Source of the DNA: Pseudopedobacter sp965218985
Lineage (GTDB): Bacteria; Bacteroidota; Bacteroidia; Sphingobacteriales; Sphingobacteriaceae
Reading direction: 5' to 3'
Assembly (NCBI GenBank): GCA_965218985.1
Contig: CBDCMP010000007.1
Span: 744,001-808,000 of the forward strand
DNA length: 64,000 nucleotides
A program made the position numbers and the translations under genes. Position 1 is the stretch's first letter; every line of letters starts with the position of its first letter. Shown here piece after piece: positions 45,461-54,685 of the stretch. The notes beneath the pieces are model-generated. The model searched no databases. It was not told the DNA's origin and saw nothing but the letters and a program-made list of their open reading frames with translations.

Positions 45461-45892
45461 TCACTTGAATAAACTCAACCTTAAATTTTTATAATCAATG
45501 ATTGCATGATGATCCATTAAAATATCTCCACCCAACACGCCAATAACCGGTGGCAGCTCTAATTTCTCATAGGCAAATTTAATTGCAGACAAATCAAACA
45601 CTGGGGCTTCATAATTTTCAATGATCAACTCACCTAATCTCAATTCAGGACAAACCACAAAATAGCGTTCCATAGTGGTGGTGCCTAAACCTATAGCATG
45701 ATGATCAGGAACGTGGATGATTTGATCGGCAGGCGCATAACCGGAGATGATCTCCCTATCAAATGCCGATTTTGAAGCACCGGTATCCAAAACAGCTTTG
45801 AAGATTTGCCCGAAAACAACAACTTCCACCAAAAGGTGGAAGCCATCTCCCTGAAGGTCAATGAGCTCCAGGTTTAAAATATGTTTAGTCAT
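45461..45892 (-). CDS. retropepsin-like aspartic protease
   Basis: A 143-residue single-domain aspartic protease. The catalytic motif AVLDTGASKSAFD (D36-T37-G38) and the flap/psi-loop region (PVIGVLGGDILMDHHAIID) match the clan AA retropepsin-like family, which works as a homodimer. No signal peptide, so cytoplasmic. Its start overlaps the mdh stop by 1 bp, so they are co-translated. Confidence 0.82.
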   Translation of the reverse strand: MTKHILNLELIDLQGDGFHLLVEVVVFGQIFKAVLDTGASKSAFDREIISGYAPADQIIHVPDHHAIGLGTTTMERYFVVCPELRLGELIIENYEAPVFDLSAIKFAYEKLELPPVIGVLGGDILMDHHAIIDYKNLRLSLFK

Positions 45893-46830
45893 TAAATCAG
45901 CTTAGAATCTGCAAGAACCTGGTTCATATTCCGCACTGCCGTAGCACTTTTATTGAATTCAGCCTGTTCAGCATCAGTCAATTTAAAATCGATGATCCTC
46001 TCCCATCCGCTTTTGCCTAAAACAACCGGAACAACCAGAGAGATATCGCTCTGCCCGTATTCTCCATCTAAAGCCACTCCACAAGAAATCAACTTTTTCT
46101 CATCGCGTACAATGGCCTCCACCATAGCTGCAGTTCCAGCTCCTGGGGCATACCAGGCAGAAGTACCAATCAATTTAGTTAAAGTGGCACCGCCAACCAT
46201 GGTTGCGGCAACAATTTTATCTTGCTGCTCTTTACTTAATAAGTTAGTAACCGGAGTGCTATTCCAAGTTGCATGATTGATTAAAGGAATCATGGTGGTG
46301 TCACCGTGACCTCCTATGACCACCGCATTCAAATCGGCAGGAGAACATCCTAATTCCTGACTTAAGTAATATTTAAAACGAGCGGAGTCCAATGCTCCAC
46401 CCATTCCTAAAATTCTTTCTTTAGGTAAACCAGAAGTTTTTAAAGTCAGGTAATTCATGGTGTCCATTGGATTGGAAACCACGATGATGATGGTGTTTGG
46501 AGAATGCTTTAATATATTCTCGGTCACTGATTTCACGATACCTGCATTTGTTCCAATCAACTCTTCACGAGTCATTCCTGGTTTGCGTGGCAAACCGGAT
46601 GTGATCACCACCACTTCAGAATCAGCTGTGGCAGCATAATCATTAGTCACACCCTTAACTTTGGTGTCGAAACCTAAATAAGCTGCTGTTTGCATCATAT
46701 CAATGGCTTTACCTTCGGCAAAACCTTCTTTAATGTCTAATAAAATTAACTCTTCTGCTAATTCTCTTCTGGCAATGTTATCAGCACAGGTGGCACCAAC
46801 TGCACCTGCTCCAACTACGGTGATTTTCAT
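45892..46830 (-). CDS. mdh: malate dehydrogenase
   Basis: Interconverts malate and oxaloacetate in the TCA cycle. The 312-residue LDH-like MDH has the Rossmann motif VGAGAVGATCADNIA, the NAD-specific Asp in LILLDIKEG, the substrate loop GLPRKPGMTREEL, and the catalytic His in VIGGHGDTTM. A TAACTTCG promoter element lies about 40 bp upstream. Confidence 0.97.
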   Translation of the reverse strand: MKITVVGAGAVGATCADNIARRELAEELILLDIKEGFAEGKAIDMMQTAAYLGFDTKVKGVTNDYAATADSEVVVITSGLPRKPGMTREELIGTNAGIVKSVTENILKHSPNTIIIVVSNPMDTMNYLTLKTSGLPKERILGMGGALDSARFKYYLSQELGCSPADLNAVVIGGHGDTTMIPLINHATWNSTPVTNLLSKEQQDKIVAATMVGGATLTKLIGTSAWYAPGAGTAAMVEAIVRDEKKLISCGVALDGEYGQSDISLVVPVVLGKSGWERIIDFKLTDAEQAEFNKSATAVRNMNQVLADSKLI

Positions 46831-46869
46831 GATCTATATCGATTTTATCTAATTGAATGATTAAAGTCC

Positions 46870-46877
46870 CGAAGTTA
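46870..46877 (-). promoter_or_regulatory. candidate -7 element TAACTTCG for mdh
   Basis: A one-mismatch version of TAnnTTTG, identical to the element before ligA. It would give a leader of about 33 nt. Confidence 0.4.
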
Positions 46878-47042
46878 AGGAAAGCGAATTTTATATGAAA
46901 CTTTTTGCAAAACTAAGTATCAGAATTTTGTGGAATTTGCGCTTAAAAATCGATGAGTATCAAAATTGTCAGCTGTTTGAGATATGCTAACAAAACAAAT
47001 GCAGGGAAAACATGTCCTGATCAGGAAATCATTTAAAAGCAT

Positions 47043-47486
47043 CTAAATTTTCAAATGCGCAGAAAAATATTTTTCTTTAGTGATGAGGTCAGCGATGCTG
47101 GTTTCGGATAGGATTTTCAAGGTGGCATCCCGAACGCTCATAAAAGTGTCCCTGATTCCGCAGGTTTCCTCTTCTTTACATTCCTCGCAGCGCTGATAAA
47201 AATTGAGGCTTACGCAAGGCAATTGAGCGATAGGTCCGCCAGTTAAACGCATCACCTGCACCAGATTGATGTCTTTAGGGTCTTTTAACAAAGAGTAACC
47301 CCCACCAGCGCCTTTTTTACTGTAAAGAAATCCTGCATTGCGCATCTCCAAAAGTATCTGTTCCAAAAACTTCTTAGGGATTCTCTCTTTTTGAGAGATG
47401 GATAGAATATTCATAGAATCCCCACCAAATTGCTCTCCTAATGCAATCAATGCCCTAATAGCGTATTTTGTCTTTTTAGATAACAA
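47043..47486 (-). CDS. Rrf2-family transcriptional regulator with cysteine cluster
   Basis: A 147-residue winged-helix regulator (KTKYAIRALIAL, FLEQILLEMRNAGFLYSKKG, GGGYSLLKDP). Four cysteines near the middle (C91, C100, C103 and C109, in CVSLNFYQRCEECKEEETC) could bind an iron-sulfur cluster. The family includes IscR, CymR and NsrR. Its neighbours OsmC and MetZ suggest control of sulfur or thiol metabolism, which is inference. A heptamer array lies immediately upstream of its start codon. Confidence 0.9.
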   Translation of the reverse strand: MLSKKTKYAIRALIALGEQFGGDSMNILSISQKERIPKKFLEQILLEMRNAGFLYSKKGAGGGYSLLKDPKDINLVQVMRLTGGPIAQLPCVSLNFYQRCEECKEEETCGIRDTFMSVRDATLKILSETSIADLITKEKYFSAHLKI

Positions 47487-47491
47487 ACTGA

Positions 47492-47526
47492 TTTACGAAT
47501 TACGATTTTAGATTTACGAATGATAA
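47492..47526. repeat. heptanucleotide array (TTTACGA/ATTACGA/TTTTAGA)
   Basis: Five consecutive 7-mers: TTTACGA, ATTACGA, TTTTAGA, TTTACGA, ATGATAA. It lies between the rrf2 start and the osmC stop. The first three monomers also occur in the array at 60471-60547. Confidence 0.7.
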
Positions 47527-47543
47527 AAATCTGAAATATTAAT

Positions 47544-47957
47544 TTAACTGATTTCCAGGGAATAGCTGATTTCCACTCCGCCTGCAACCAGCATATCATG
47601 TACTGAACAATATTTCTTTACTGCTAATGCTGCTGCTTTTTCGGCTTTGTTTTGATCAATTGTTCCTTTAAAACGGAATAAGATATGAATTTTTGTGAAT
47701 ATAGTTGGAATTTCTTCTCTTCTTTCTCCATTCACCTCCACAGAAAAATCGCTGATCTCTTGTCTTTGTTTCTTTAAAATACTGATCAAATCCAGCGAAC
47801 TGCAGGAGCCCAGGGCCATCAAAACCAGTTCCATCGGGCGGACACCTAAGCCTTGGCCGCCTATAGCTGCTGAACCATCTATGTGTACTTTAACATTTCC
47901 ACTTCCTGTTGCTTCAAAGTGGACTGCGTCATTTACTCTGTTTAATTCTATTTTCAT
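47544..47957 (-). CDS. OsmC/Ohr-family peroxiredoxin-like protein
   Basis: A 137-residue thiol peroxidase-like protein. The two reactive cysteines are in MALGSCSSLDLISIL (peroxidatic) and KYCSVHDMLVAG (resolving). OsmC/Ohr proteins reduce organic peroxides. The frame is open from 47999, but the ATG at 47957 (MKIELNRVNDAVHF) gives the usual start. It is between the metZ and rrf2 genes on the same strand. Confidence 0.87.
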   Translation of the reverse strand: MKIELNRVNDAVHFEATGSGNVKVHIDGSAAIGGQGLGVRPMELVLMALGSCSSLDLISILKKQRQEISDFSVEVNGERREEIPTIFTKIHILFRFKGTIDQNKAEKAAALAVKKYCSVHDMLVAGGVEISYSLEIS

Positions 47958-48008
47958 GTTTTTTAGATGTAAGAATCTTTCAAACTCAAAAAAATTCAAA
48001 TAATAAGT

Positions 48009-49178
48009 CTATTTGGATTTTTCTAAAGCATTGGTGAGGTCTATAATGATATCTTCCACATTTTCCAAACCTATGGAAAGACGTATGCTGCCTGGGAAAA
48101 TGCCAATTTGTGCCCGTTCCTCTTCTGTTAATTTGGAGTGTGTAGTGGATGCCGGGTGCGTGGCAATACTTCTGCTATCTCCTAAATTGGAGGTGATCAA
48201 AAACATCTCCAAAGCATCCAAAAATCTTTTGGCTCTTTCAAAACCACCCTTGATTACGAAAGTCACTATTCCGCCGCCTTGTTTCATTTGTTTTTTGGCC
48301 AGTTCATACTGAGGATGTGATTTTAAATGGGGATACCTCACCACTTCCACATCTGTGTTTTTTTCTAAGGCTTCGGCGACAGCCAAAGCATTTGCACAAT
48401 GCCTGTCCATACGCAAAGGCATGGTCTCCAAACTTTTGGATAATAACCAGGCATTGAAAGCCGACATGGCCGGACCGGTATGACGAATGAAGAACATCAT
48501 CTCTTTAATTAAATATGCACGGCCAACAACTACGCCACCTAAAACCCGGCCTTGTCCGTCCATGTATTTGGTAGCCGAGTGGCTTACAATATCCACTCCA
48601 TATTCAATTGGCTTTTGCAGATAAGGTGTGGCAAAACAATTATCCACGTTGATGATGATGTCAGGGTGTTTCTCCTTGATAGTGCATAACCATTCCAAGT
48701 CCACCAATTCCAATCCTGGGTTGGAAGGTGTTTCCAAAAAAATCATCTTGGTGTTGGGTTGGATAGCTTTCTCCAAATCCTCCGGCCTGGAAGCATCTAC
48801 ATAAGTGGATGTGATTCCCCAACGAGGAAACAAGGTAGTCAGTAGCTGATGTGTGGAACCAAAAATAGAGCGAAAAGCTACGATATGGTCGCCAGATTTC
48901 AATAAGCCCGCAAAAGATGCAAATACTCCCGCCATTCCGGACGCAAAGGCCAAACCGGCTTCCGCACCTTCCAGCTCACAAACTTTATCTATAAACTCGG
49001 TAGTATTCGGGTTAGAATACCTGGAGTAGATGATTCCTTCCTGCTCATCGGCAAAAATCGCCCTGCCTTGTTCCGCGTCATCAAAAATAAAGCTGGAGGT
49101 CAGATACATCGGCGTGGAATGCTCTCTATTGTAAGACCTTGGCGTTTGCGTTCTGATGAGTTTAGATTCTTCTTTCAT
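48009..49178 (-). CDS. metZ: O-succinylhomoserine sulfhydrylase (trans-sulfuration PLP enzyme)
   Basis: A 389-residue Cys/Met-metabolism PLP enzyme. It has the cofactor lysine K204 in SHSATKYMDGQGRVLGG, the PLP-binding Asp in VDNCFATPYLQ, and the substrate loop SRYSNPNTTEF. Its start and overall fit match MetZ, which makes homocysteine from O-succinylhomoserine and sulfide, but cystathionine-type relatives share most motifs. It precedes osmC and rrf2 on the same strand. Confidence 0.88.
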   Translation of the reverse strand: MKEESKLIRTQTPRSYNREHSTPMYLTSSFIFDDAEQGRAIFADEQEGIIYSRYSNPNTTEFIDKVCELEGAEAGLAFASGMAGVFASFAGLLKSGDHIVAFRSIFGSTHQLLTTLFPRWGITSTYVDASRPEDLEKAIQPNTKMIFLETPSNPGLELVDLEWLCTIKEKHPDIIINVDNCFATPYLQKPIEYGVDIVSHSATKYMDGQGRVLGGVVVGRAYLIKEMMFFIRHTGPAMSAFNAWLLSKSLETMPLRMDRHCANALAVAEALEKNTDVEVVRYPHLKSHPQYELAKKQMKQGGGIVTFVIKGGFERAKRFLDALEMFLITSNLGDSRSIATHPASTTHSKLTEEERAQIGIFPGSIRLSIGLENVEDIIIDLTNALEKSK

Positions 49179-49192
49179 TATATAGTTCAGTA

Positions 49193-49236
49193 GTTGAATT
49201 AGTTCATTGAGTTCAATGGTTGAATTAGTTCATTAG
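49193..49236. repeat. short 8-9-bp-period repeat (GTTGAATTA GTTCATTGA ...)
   Basis: The segment reads GTTGAATTA, GTTCATTGA, GTTCAATG, GTTGAATTA, GTTCATTAG. The last 19 bp (49218-49236) recur at 49649-49667. Confidence 0.6.
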
Positions 49237-49254
49237 TGACTTTATTCTGTCAAT

Positions 49255-49634
49255 TTAAAATTCTTGATTTGCCTTGCCAATATAACTGATATAAGCATTC
49301 AGCATCTTATGTTTTTGGTCTAGTTCGTTTAAAAGTTGGTTTGCCTTTTCTGTATCCATTAAAATTCTATTTTTGCATTTTTTGATAAACCCTTTTGTTT
49401 CCAGCAATGAACCTCGACTATAATAATAACAAAAGTTTTTATTCTCTTTGAAATGAAATCTTCCATAACCCTCAGCAATATTTGAATCAACTGAATCAGC
49501 TGCTCTGACTAATTGTTTTCCTATCGTATCCTTTACGAAGAAATCTTTCCAATCAATTACCAATTTCCAAATCTCATCCGAAAGGGAAAATGCTCTTTTA
49601 TAACTTCTAAATCCTCAAGGTTATTGAAACTCAT
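49255..49634 (-). pseudogene. four-helix bundle protein (23S rRNA intervening-sequence family), frameshifted
   Basis: From 49255 to about 49563 the frame encodes the family's typical segments: VIDWKDFFVKDTIGKQLVRA, DSVDSNIAEGYGRFH, ENKNFCYYYSRGSLLETKGF. The natural start is upstream at 49634 (MSFNNLEDLEV), but a single missing base in the stretch GTTAT (49600-49604) breaks the frame. Adding one T gives MSFNNLEDLEVYKRAFSLSD, then EIWKLVIDWKD in frame. It is either a true frameshift or a sequencing error. It is bracketed by a 19-bp direct repeat (49218-49236 and 49649-49667). Confidence 0.75.
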
Positions 49635-49648
49635 ATTATTAGGGTTTT

Positions 49649-49667
49649 GGTTGAATTAGTTCATTAG
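49649..49667. repeat. 19-bp direct repeat, second copy
   Basis: Identical to 49218-49236 (GGTTGAATTAGTTCATTAG). A diverged inverted copy overlaps the uvrA stop (about 49858-49873). Confidence 0.75.
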
Positions 49668-49860
49668 CTGAATCAGCAATTAGGTTTTTAATCTATTTAA
49701 ATACTCTCTAGTTTTAGCTGGTGTCTTAATTTTGTTTTATCAAGGTTAGCTAATGATTCAAATAATTTAAAAATAAGCTGATAATGGAGATAAGCCTAGT
49801 GAACTATTTCAACTTATTGAAATAAATGGTCTTATTAAACTCCAATATTAATGACCCAAT

Positions 49861-52671
49861 TCAACTAATGAACGACTTAAATCTCTCTTTCAAATATTCT
49901 CCAGTATAAGAATCCTTATCCTTTATCAAATCTTCCGGTGTTCCTTCAAAGACCAAATCCCCACCTTCGTCACCCCCTTCAGGGCCGATATCAATCACCC
50001 AATCGGCACATTTGATCACATCCATGTTATGTTCAATCACAATGATGGTGTTCCCCTGCTCTATCAAAGCATCGAAGGATTTCATCAGCTTTTTGATGTC
50101 GTGAAAATGTAAACCGGTTGTGGGCTCGTCAAAAATAAATAATGTTTGGTGACTATTATTCCCTTTGATGAGAAATGACGCCAGTTTAATACGCTGCGCT
50201 TCCCCACCTGACAAAGTGTTGGATGATTGCCCCAAATGCACATATCCCAAACCCACTTCAACCAAAGGTTGTAATTTATTGATGATCTTCGGCTCGTTTT
50301 TAAAGAACTCCACTGCATCATCAATGGTCATCTCTAAAACTTCAGCAACATTTTTATCATGATAAGTGCTGTCTAACACATGCTGCTTGAAACGCTGCCC
50401 GCCGCATGATTCGCAAGGCAGGTAAATATCTGCCATAAACTGCATCTCAATCTTCACTTCACCTTCACCCTGGCAAACATCACATCTTCCCCCTTCCACA
50501 TTAAAAGAAAAAGCTGCAGGTTTTAATCCACTGGCTTTCGCAGATGCTTGTGAAGCGTATAAAGAACGAATTTCGTCCCAGGCTTTCACATAGGTCACCG
50601 GATTAGAGCGGGAAGAACGACCGATAGGATTCTGATCCACCAACTCCACTTGTGAGATTTGTTCTGTTGCTCCTTCTATTCCATCGTAAGCACCGGTTTG
50701 TTCACCAGAATAGTTCCCGATGATTTTTTGTAAAGCAGGATATAAAATTCTTTTTACCAAGGAGGTTTTACCAGAACCGGAGACTCCGGTCACGGCTGTT
50801 AAAACATGTAATGGGAACTGAACGTCAATATTCTTGAGGTTGTTCTCTCTCGCTCCTTTTATCGCTATGAAATCAGTAGGTTTTCTTCTTCTCTGCGGAA
50901 TTTTAATCTCCGCTGCTCCGCTTAAATATTTGCCGGTTAAACTGTTCTTGTCTTTTAAGATCTCCTCATAATTTCCGGCGAAAATCAGTTCTCCGCCCAA
51001 AGTTCCTGCTTCCGGACCTATATCTATCAAATGGTCGGCAGCTTGCATCATTTCCTCCTCATGCTCCACCACCAAAACGGTATTCCCCACATCTCTTAAC
51101 GATTTCAGAACTCCGATTAAACGGTTGGTGTCTTTAGGATGTAAACCAATACTTGGCTCATCTAAAACATATACAGAACCTACCAATGAACTCCCCAATG
51201 ACGTGGCTAAATTGATTCGCTGAGATTCCCCACCAGACAAGGTGTTGGATAATCTATTTAATGTGAGGTAGCCTAAACCCACTTCGTTTAAAAACAGCAT
51301 ACGATTCCTAATTTCAAGGATCAAGCGTTTGGAGATTTTTTGTTGCTGTTCGTCCAATTTTAAACCATCGAAAAAAGGTAATGCTTTTTTCAAAGGCATC
51401 AACACAATATCGGTGATGGAATGGCCACTAATTTTGACATAGGTGGCATCGGGTCTTAACCTGCTCCCTTGGCAATCCGGACAGGTGGTTTTTCCACGAT
51501 AGCGAGACAACATCACCCGATATTGGATTTTATAGGTTTGCTCCTCCAGATACTGGAAAAATGTATCCAAACCTTTAAAGTATTTGTTCCCTGTCCAAAG
51601 CAATTTCTTCTCGGCGCTGGTCAACTGACTCACTGAACGATGGATAGGGAAATCGAATTTGGTGGAACTTTTTATCAAAACATCCAACCATTCTCTCATC
51701 TTCTCTCCACGCCAGGGCGCAATGGCACCATCATACACTGATTTTGATTTATCAGGAATCACCAAATCTTCATCAATGCCAATCACTTTGCCATAACCTT
51801 CGCATTTAGGGCATGCTCCGTAAGGATTGTTGAAGCTGAAAAAATTAGGGGTGGGTTCTTCAAACTTGATGCCGTCTAGTTCAAAACGGTCTGAGAAATG
51901 CTTGCGTTCTCCGTGAAAATCAACATAACAATCTCCTTTTCCTTCAAAAAAAGCAGTTTGTACAGAATCTCCCATCCGGCTGATGGTCTCGTCCTCCTGA
52001 TTGGTGACAATTCTGTCTATCAGGATCAATAGCTCATGTTCATCTAAAATCTCCTTGTTCTCCACGGTTTCATCGGTTAAAACCTCTTCCACTTTTCTTA
52101 TCTCCTTATTCATGACCACCCGGGAGAAACCTTTTTGCAGGAGCACTGCCAATTCCTCTTTTAGAGTTCTTTGGTTATGCGGGTATAGCGGACAAAGTAT
52201 AGTTATAGCGCTTTCCGCTGGCAATGCCGATAAATAGTTCACCACATCAGTGACAGCATCCTTCTTTACCACGTTTCCCGAGACAGGTGAAATGGTTTTT
52301 CCAATCCTGCTGAAAAGCAGTTTCAGATAATCGTAAATCTCTGTGGAAGTACCTACCGTGGAGCGTGGGTTTGAAGTGATGACTTTTTGTTCGATTGCAA
52401 TGGCCGGGGCGATTCCCTTGATATAATCTACGTCGGGTTTATTCATCCTGCCTAAAAACTGGCGGGCATAGGAAGAGAGACTTTCTACGTACCTCCTTTG
52501 GCCTTCCGCATAAAGCGTATCAAAAGCCAGAGATGATTTTCCGGAACCGGACATACCTGTGATCACCACCAATTTATTTTTCGGAATGGCTACGTCTATG
52601 TTCTTTAAATTATGAACTCTTGCCCCCTTAATAAGAATATGATGCTGCGGATCTTTATCTTCTATTTTCAT
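49861..52671 (-). CDS. uvrA: excinuclease ABC subunit A
   Basis: The damage-recognition ATPase of nucleotide excision repair. The 936-residue protein has two ABC modules with Walker A GMSGSGKSSLAFDTLYAEG and GVSGSGKTSLVKRILYPAL, two signature motifs (LSGGESQRI and LSGGEAQRI), the interaction-domain zinc module (CPKCEGYGKV and CPDCQGSRLRPDA) and the DNA-binding zinc finger starting at C730 (CDVCQGEGEV...CESCGGQRF). uvrB is not in this window. Confidence 0.98.
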   Translation of the reverse strand: MKIEDKDPQHHILIKGARVHNLKNIDVAIPKNKLVVITGMSGSGKSSLAFDTLYAEGQRRYVESLSSYARQFLGRMNKPDVDYIKGIAPAIAIEQKVITSNPRSTVGTSTEIYDYLKLLFSRIGKTISPVSGNVVKKDAVTDVVNYLSALPAESAITILCPLYPHNQRTLKEELAVLLQKGFSRVVMNKEIRKVEEVLTDETVENKEILDEHELLILIDRIVTNQEDETISRMGDSVQTAFFEGKGDCYVDFHGERKHFSDRFELDGIKFEEPTPNFFSFNNPYGACPKCEGYGKVIGIDEDLVIPDKSKSVYDGAIAPWRGEKMREWLDVLIKSSTKFDFPIHRSVSQLTSAEKKLLWTGNKYFKGLDTFFQYLEEQTYKIQYRVMLSRYRGKTTCPDCQGSRLRPDATYVKISGHSITDIVLMPLKKALPFFDGLKLDEQQQKISKRLILEIRNRMLFLNEVGLGYLTLNRLSNTLSGGESQRINLATSLGSSLVGSVYVLDEPSIGLHPKDTNRLIGVLKSLRDVGNTVLVVEHEEEMMQAADHLIDIGPEAGTLGGELIFAGNYEEILKDKNSLTGKYLSGAAEIKIPQRRRKPTDFIAIKGARENNLKNIDVQFPLHVLTAVTGVSGSGKTSLVKRILYPALQKIIGNYSGEQTGAYDGIEGATEQISQVELVDQNPIGRSSRSNPVTYVKAWDEIRSLYASQASAKASGLKPAAFSFNVEGGRCDVCQGEGEVKIEMQFMADIYLPCESCGGQRFKQHVLDSTYHDKNVAEVLEMTIDDAVEFFKNEPKIINKLQPLVEVGLGYVHLGQSSNTLSGGEAQRIKLASFLIKGNNSHQTLFIFDEPTTGLHFHDIKKLMKSFDALIEQGNTIIVIEHNMDVIKCADWVIDIGPEGGDEGGDLVFEGTPEDLIKDKDSYTGEYLKERFKSFIS

Positions 52672-53062
52672 CTTAATATCTCGACGTCCTCTCTATTGAT
52701 GGATAATCGCAAAAAATTGATTATGATTGCAAAAATAAGGCTTATATCCTGCAATTTATCATAAGGCAGAAATTTGACTTATTTTTAATGTTTATACTAT
52801 TTGTAAATTATTGTATCGCATTTTGAAAAAAATACGTATATGCTTCTATAGGGCTTATTTTAATAAGAATTAAATTATCACAATATTGTTATAATACCAT
52901 ATTAAATATTACAATTTATATAAAACCCATTTTAATATTTTGTTTTTATTGAAATTTTTATTTCATTTGGACAGTAAAATAGATTTAAACAAAAAAGAAC
53001 GCTTATAGAAAACACTTTACTCACACACTTATTGCATAATAGAATTTAAAGTAGGAGTAATT
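52672..53062. other. divergent regulatory region between uvrA and the sigma factor gene
   Basis: Very AT-rich. The uvrA promoter element is at 52730-52737. A good Shine-Dalgarno AGGAG (53053-53057) lies five bases before the sigma factor ATG, which is uncommon in this window. No gene is supported. Confidence 0.5.
52730..52737 (-). promoter_or_regulatory. -7 element TATTTTTG for uvrA
   Basis: A perfect TAnnTTTG match, followed by CAATC, about 58 bp upstream of the uvrA ATG. Confidence 0.55.
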
Positions 53063-53647
53063 ATGAGCTTTCAGGAAAAAACAGACCAGGAATTAGTGCA
53101 TCTCTATATCAAAGGGAATGAATCCGCACTGTCAGAACTCATCACCAGACACAAATCAAGAATTTATACCTCCATTTATCTTTTGGTTAAGGATGAATAT
53201 TTAGCTGAAGATATTTTTCAGGATACTTTCATCAAAGTGATTAAAACATTAAAAGCGGGTAAATATAATGAAGAAGGTAAATTTCTTCCCTGGGTTTTAA
53301 GAATTGGTCATAATTTAGTGATTGATCATTTCAGAAAAGAGAAAAGAAACCCGACCATTACCAATGGCGACGGGTTTGATATTTTTGACGTATTAGGAAT
53401 TCATGATGAGAGCATTGAGGAAAAAATGGTTAAGGAGCAAACCTATACTGATCTTAAGAAATTGATTCATTTATTGCCATCTGAACAGAAAGAAGTGCTG
53501 ATCATGAGGCATTATGGTGATTTAAGTTTCAAGGAAATAGCCGACTTAACCCATGTGAGCATCAACACTGCTTTGGGCAGAATGCGCTACGCCTTGAATA
53601 ATCTCAGAAAGATGATGACCAGTAAAGAATTGACTTTGAAGAGCTGA
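53063..53647 (+). CDS. ECF-type RNA polymerase sigma factor
   Basis: A 194-residue sigma-70 family protein. Region 2 is ELITRHKSRIYTSIYLLVKDEYLAEDIFQDTF with the -10-binding acidic patch, and region 4 is LPSEQKEVLIMRHYGDLSFKEIADL with VSINTALGRMRYAL as the -35-binding helix. No anti-sigma gene is adjacent; the small protein downstream might fill that role, but it shows no membrane segment. A strong Shine-Dalgarno site precedes it. Confidence 0.92.
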   Translation: MSFQEKTDQELVHLYIKGNESALSELITRHKSRIYTSIYLLVKDEYLAEDIFQDTFIKVIKTLKAGKYNEEGKFLPWVLRIGHNLVIDHFRKEKRNPTITNGDGFDIFDVLGIHDESIEEKMVKEQTYTDLKKLIHLLPSEQKEVLIMRHYGDLSFKEIADLTHVSINTALGRMRYALNNLRKMMTSKELTLKS

Positions 53648-53722
53648 TTCATATTTTTTATATGAATTAAAATATTCTTTTAGGATTGGCGTTTTTTATC
53701 TAACAATCTTTTTATAAAGCTT

Positions 53723-53914
53723 ATGATAGAAACTTATACTCCTACTTCGAATTCAATTTGCAATGATGGAACAGAACCTTCAAAAATGAACACTGTTTTC
53801 ACAAAATCTGAGATTTGCTTTTACGAAAGCATCAAACCCGCTCTTAACCTGCTGGTTAAGGAGCCATCGGAAGAGAAAATCAGAGAGATTTTAGCGTTCT
53901 CTAAAGCGTTGTAG
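53723..53914 (+). CDS. small conserved-looking protein downstream of the sigma factor
   Basis: A 63-residue protein with no recognised family. The first 25 residues are polar and low in structure; the rest is an amphipathic helical region (ICFYESIKPALNLLVKEPSE, EKIREILAFSKAL). It lies 75 bp after the sigma factor gene, in the same direction, and a strong terminator closes the unit directly after its stop. It may be a partner or regulator of the sigma factor, but this is only positional evidence. Confidence 0.6.
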   Translation: MIETYTPTSNSICNDGTEPSKMNTVFTKSEICFYESIKPALNLLVKEPSEEKIREILAFSKAL

Positions 53915-53919
53915 ATAAT

Positions 53920-53952
53920 AAAGGTTGTATAATGACCTTGTACAACCTTTTT
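53920..53952 (+). terminator. intrinsic terminator after the sigma factor unit
   Basis: AAAGGTTGTA (53920-53929) pairs perfectly with TACAACCTTT (53941-53950), followed by TTC. The remaining bases up to 54114 hold no gene that I can support. Confidence 0.8.
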
Positions 53953-54114
53953 CATTCATTTAAATCTCTTAACTGTTTGCTGATGTACACACTGCTGGAG
54001 CTAAATCTTCTGCCTTCCGGCACCTTTATAAAGCTGATTTATGCATCAACCAAAATAGGTTTATTAACAAGAGGAACATGGTAGATTTTTAGCTAAATAA
54101 GATAAGAACCCTGC

Positions 54115-54654
54115 TTATTTAGAAGCTTTTTCCCTCGCCCTTTTATAGACTTTTACAGCCGCCATAATGACGATAGAAAAGCCTATAAGACCTAAAAGCC
54201 CATAAAGCCCATCAATGGCACTTTTCAGAATAACCGTGAAAACAATGGCCACAAGGAAAATAGTTGCCAATTCGTTCCAAAAACGGAGTTGAGTGCTTGT
54301 CATCCAAAACCTGCCTCTTTTGAGTTGAGAAATGATATTTTGGCAAATGAAATGATAGGTGAGCAATCCGGCGACAAAACTGAGCTTAACCCACATCCAA
54401 TCGGTTTCTAACAACCCCGGATTGAGGTAAAGCATGAGTAATCCTGCGGCGACAGCCAAAATCATAGCCGGTGTGGTGATGATGTTCCATAGCTTAGACT
54501 CCATCAGTTGAAATTGCCTTTGAAGGATGATCCGTTCATTTTCAGGTTTCTCGTTAGCTTCAGTATGATAGATGAACAACCTCACGACATAGAACAAGCC
54601 AGCCATCCAGCTAACGACAAAGATGAGGTGTATGGCGAGTAGGTATCTATACAT
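54115..54654 (-). CDS. hemJ: protoporphyrinogen oxidase HemJ (CopD/UPF0093 family)
   Basis: A 179-residue inner-membrane protein with about five helices. It carries the HemJ signature: HLIFVVSWMAGLFYVVRLFIYH, MESKLWNIITTPAMILA and WMWVKLSF, with the heme-binding histidines H9 and H30. It oxidises protoporphyrinogen IX to protoporphyrin IX, the step before ferrochelatase. It is the last gene of the heme cluster, separated from hemE by a tandem repeat array. Confidence 0.9.
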   Translation of the reverse strand: MYRYLLAIHLIFVVSWMAGLFYVVRLFIYHTEANEKPENERIILQRQFQLMESKLWNIITTPAMILAVAAGLLMLYLNPGLLETDWMWVKLSFVAGLLTYHFICQNIISQLKRGRFWMTSTQLRFWNELATIFLVAIVFTVILKSAIDGLYGLLGLIGFSIVIMAAVKVYKRAREKASK

Positions 54655-54685
54655 TTTATTTACGCTAATCTATAATCAGTAGCTA

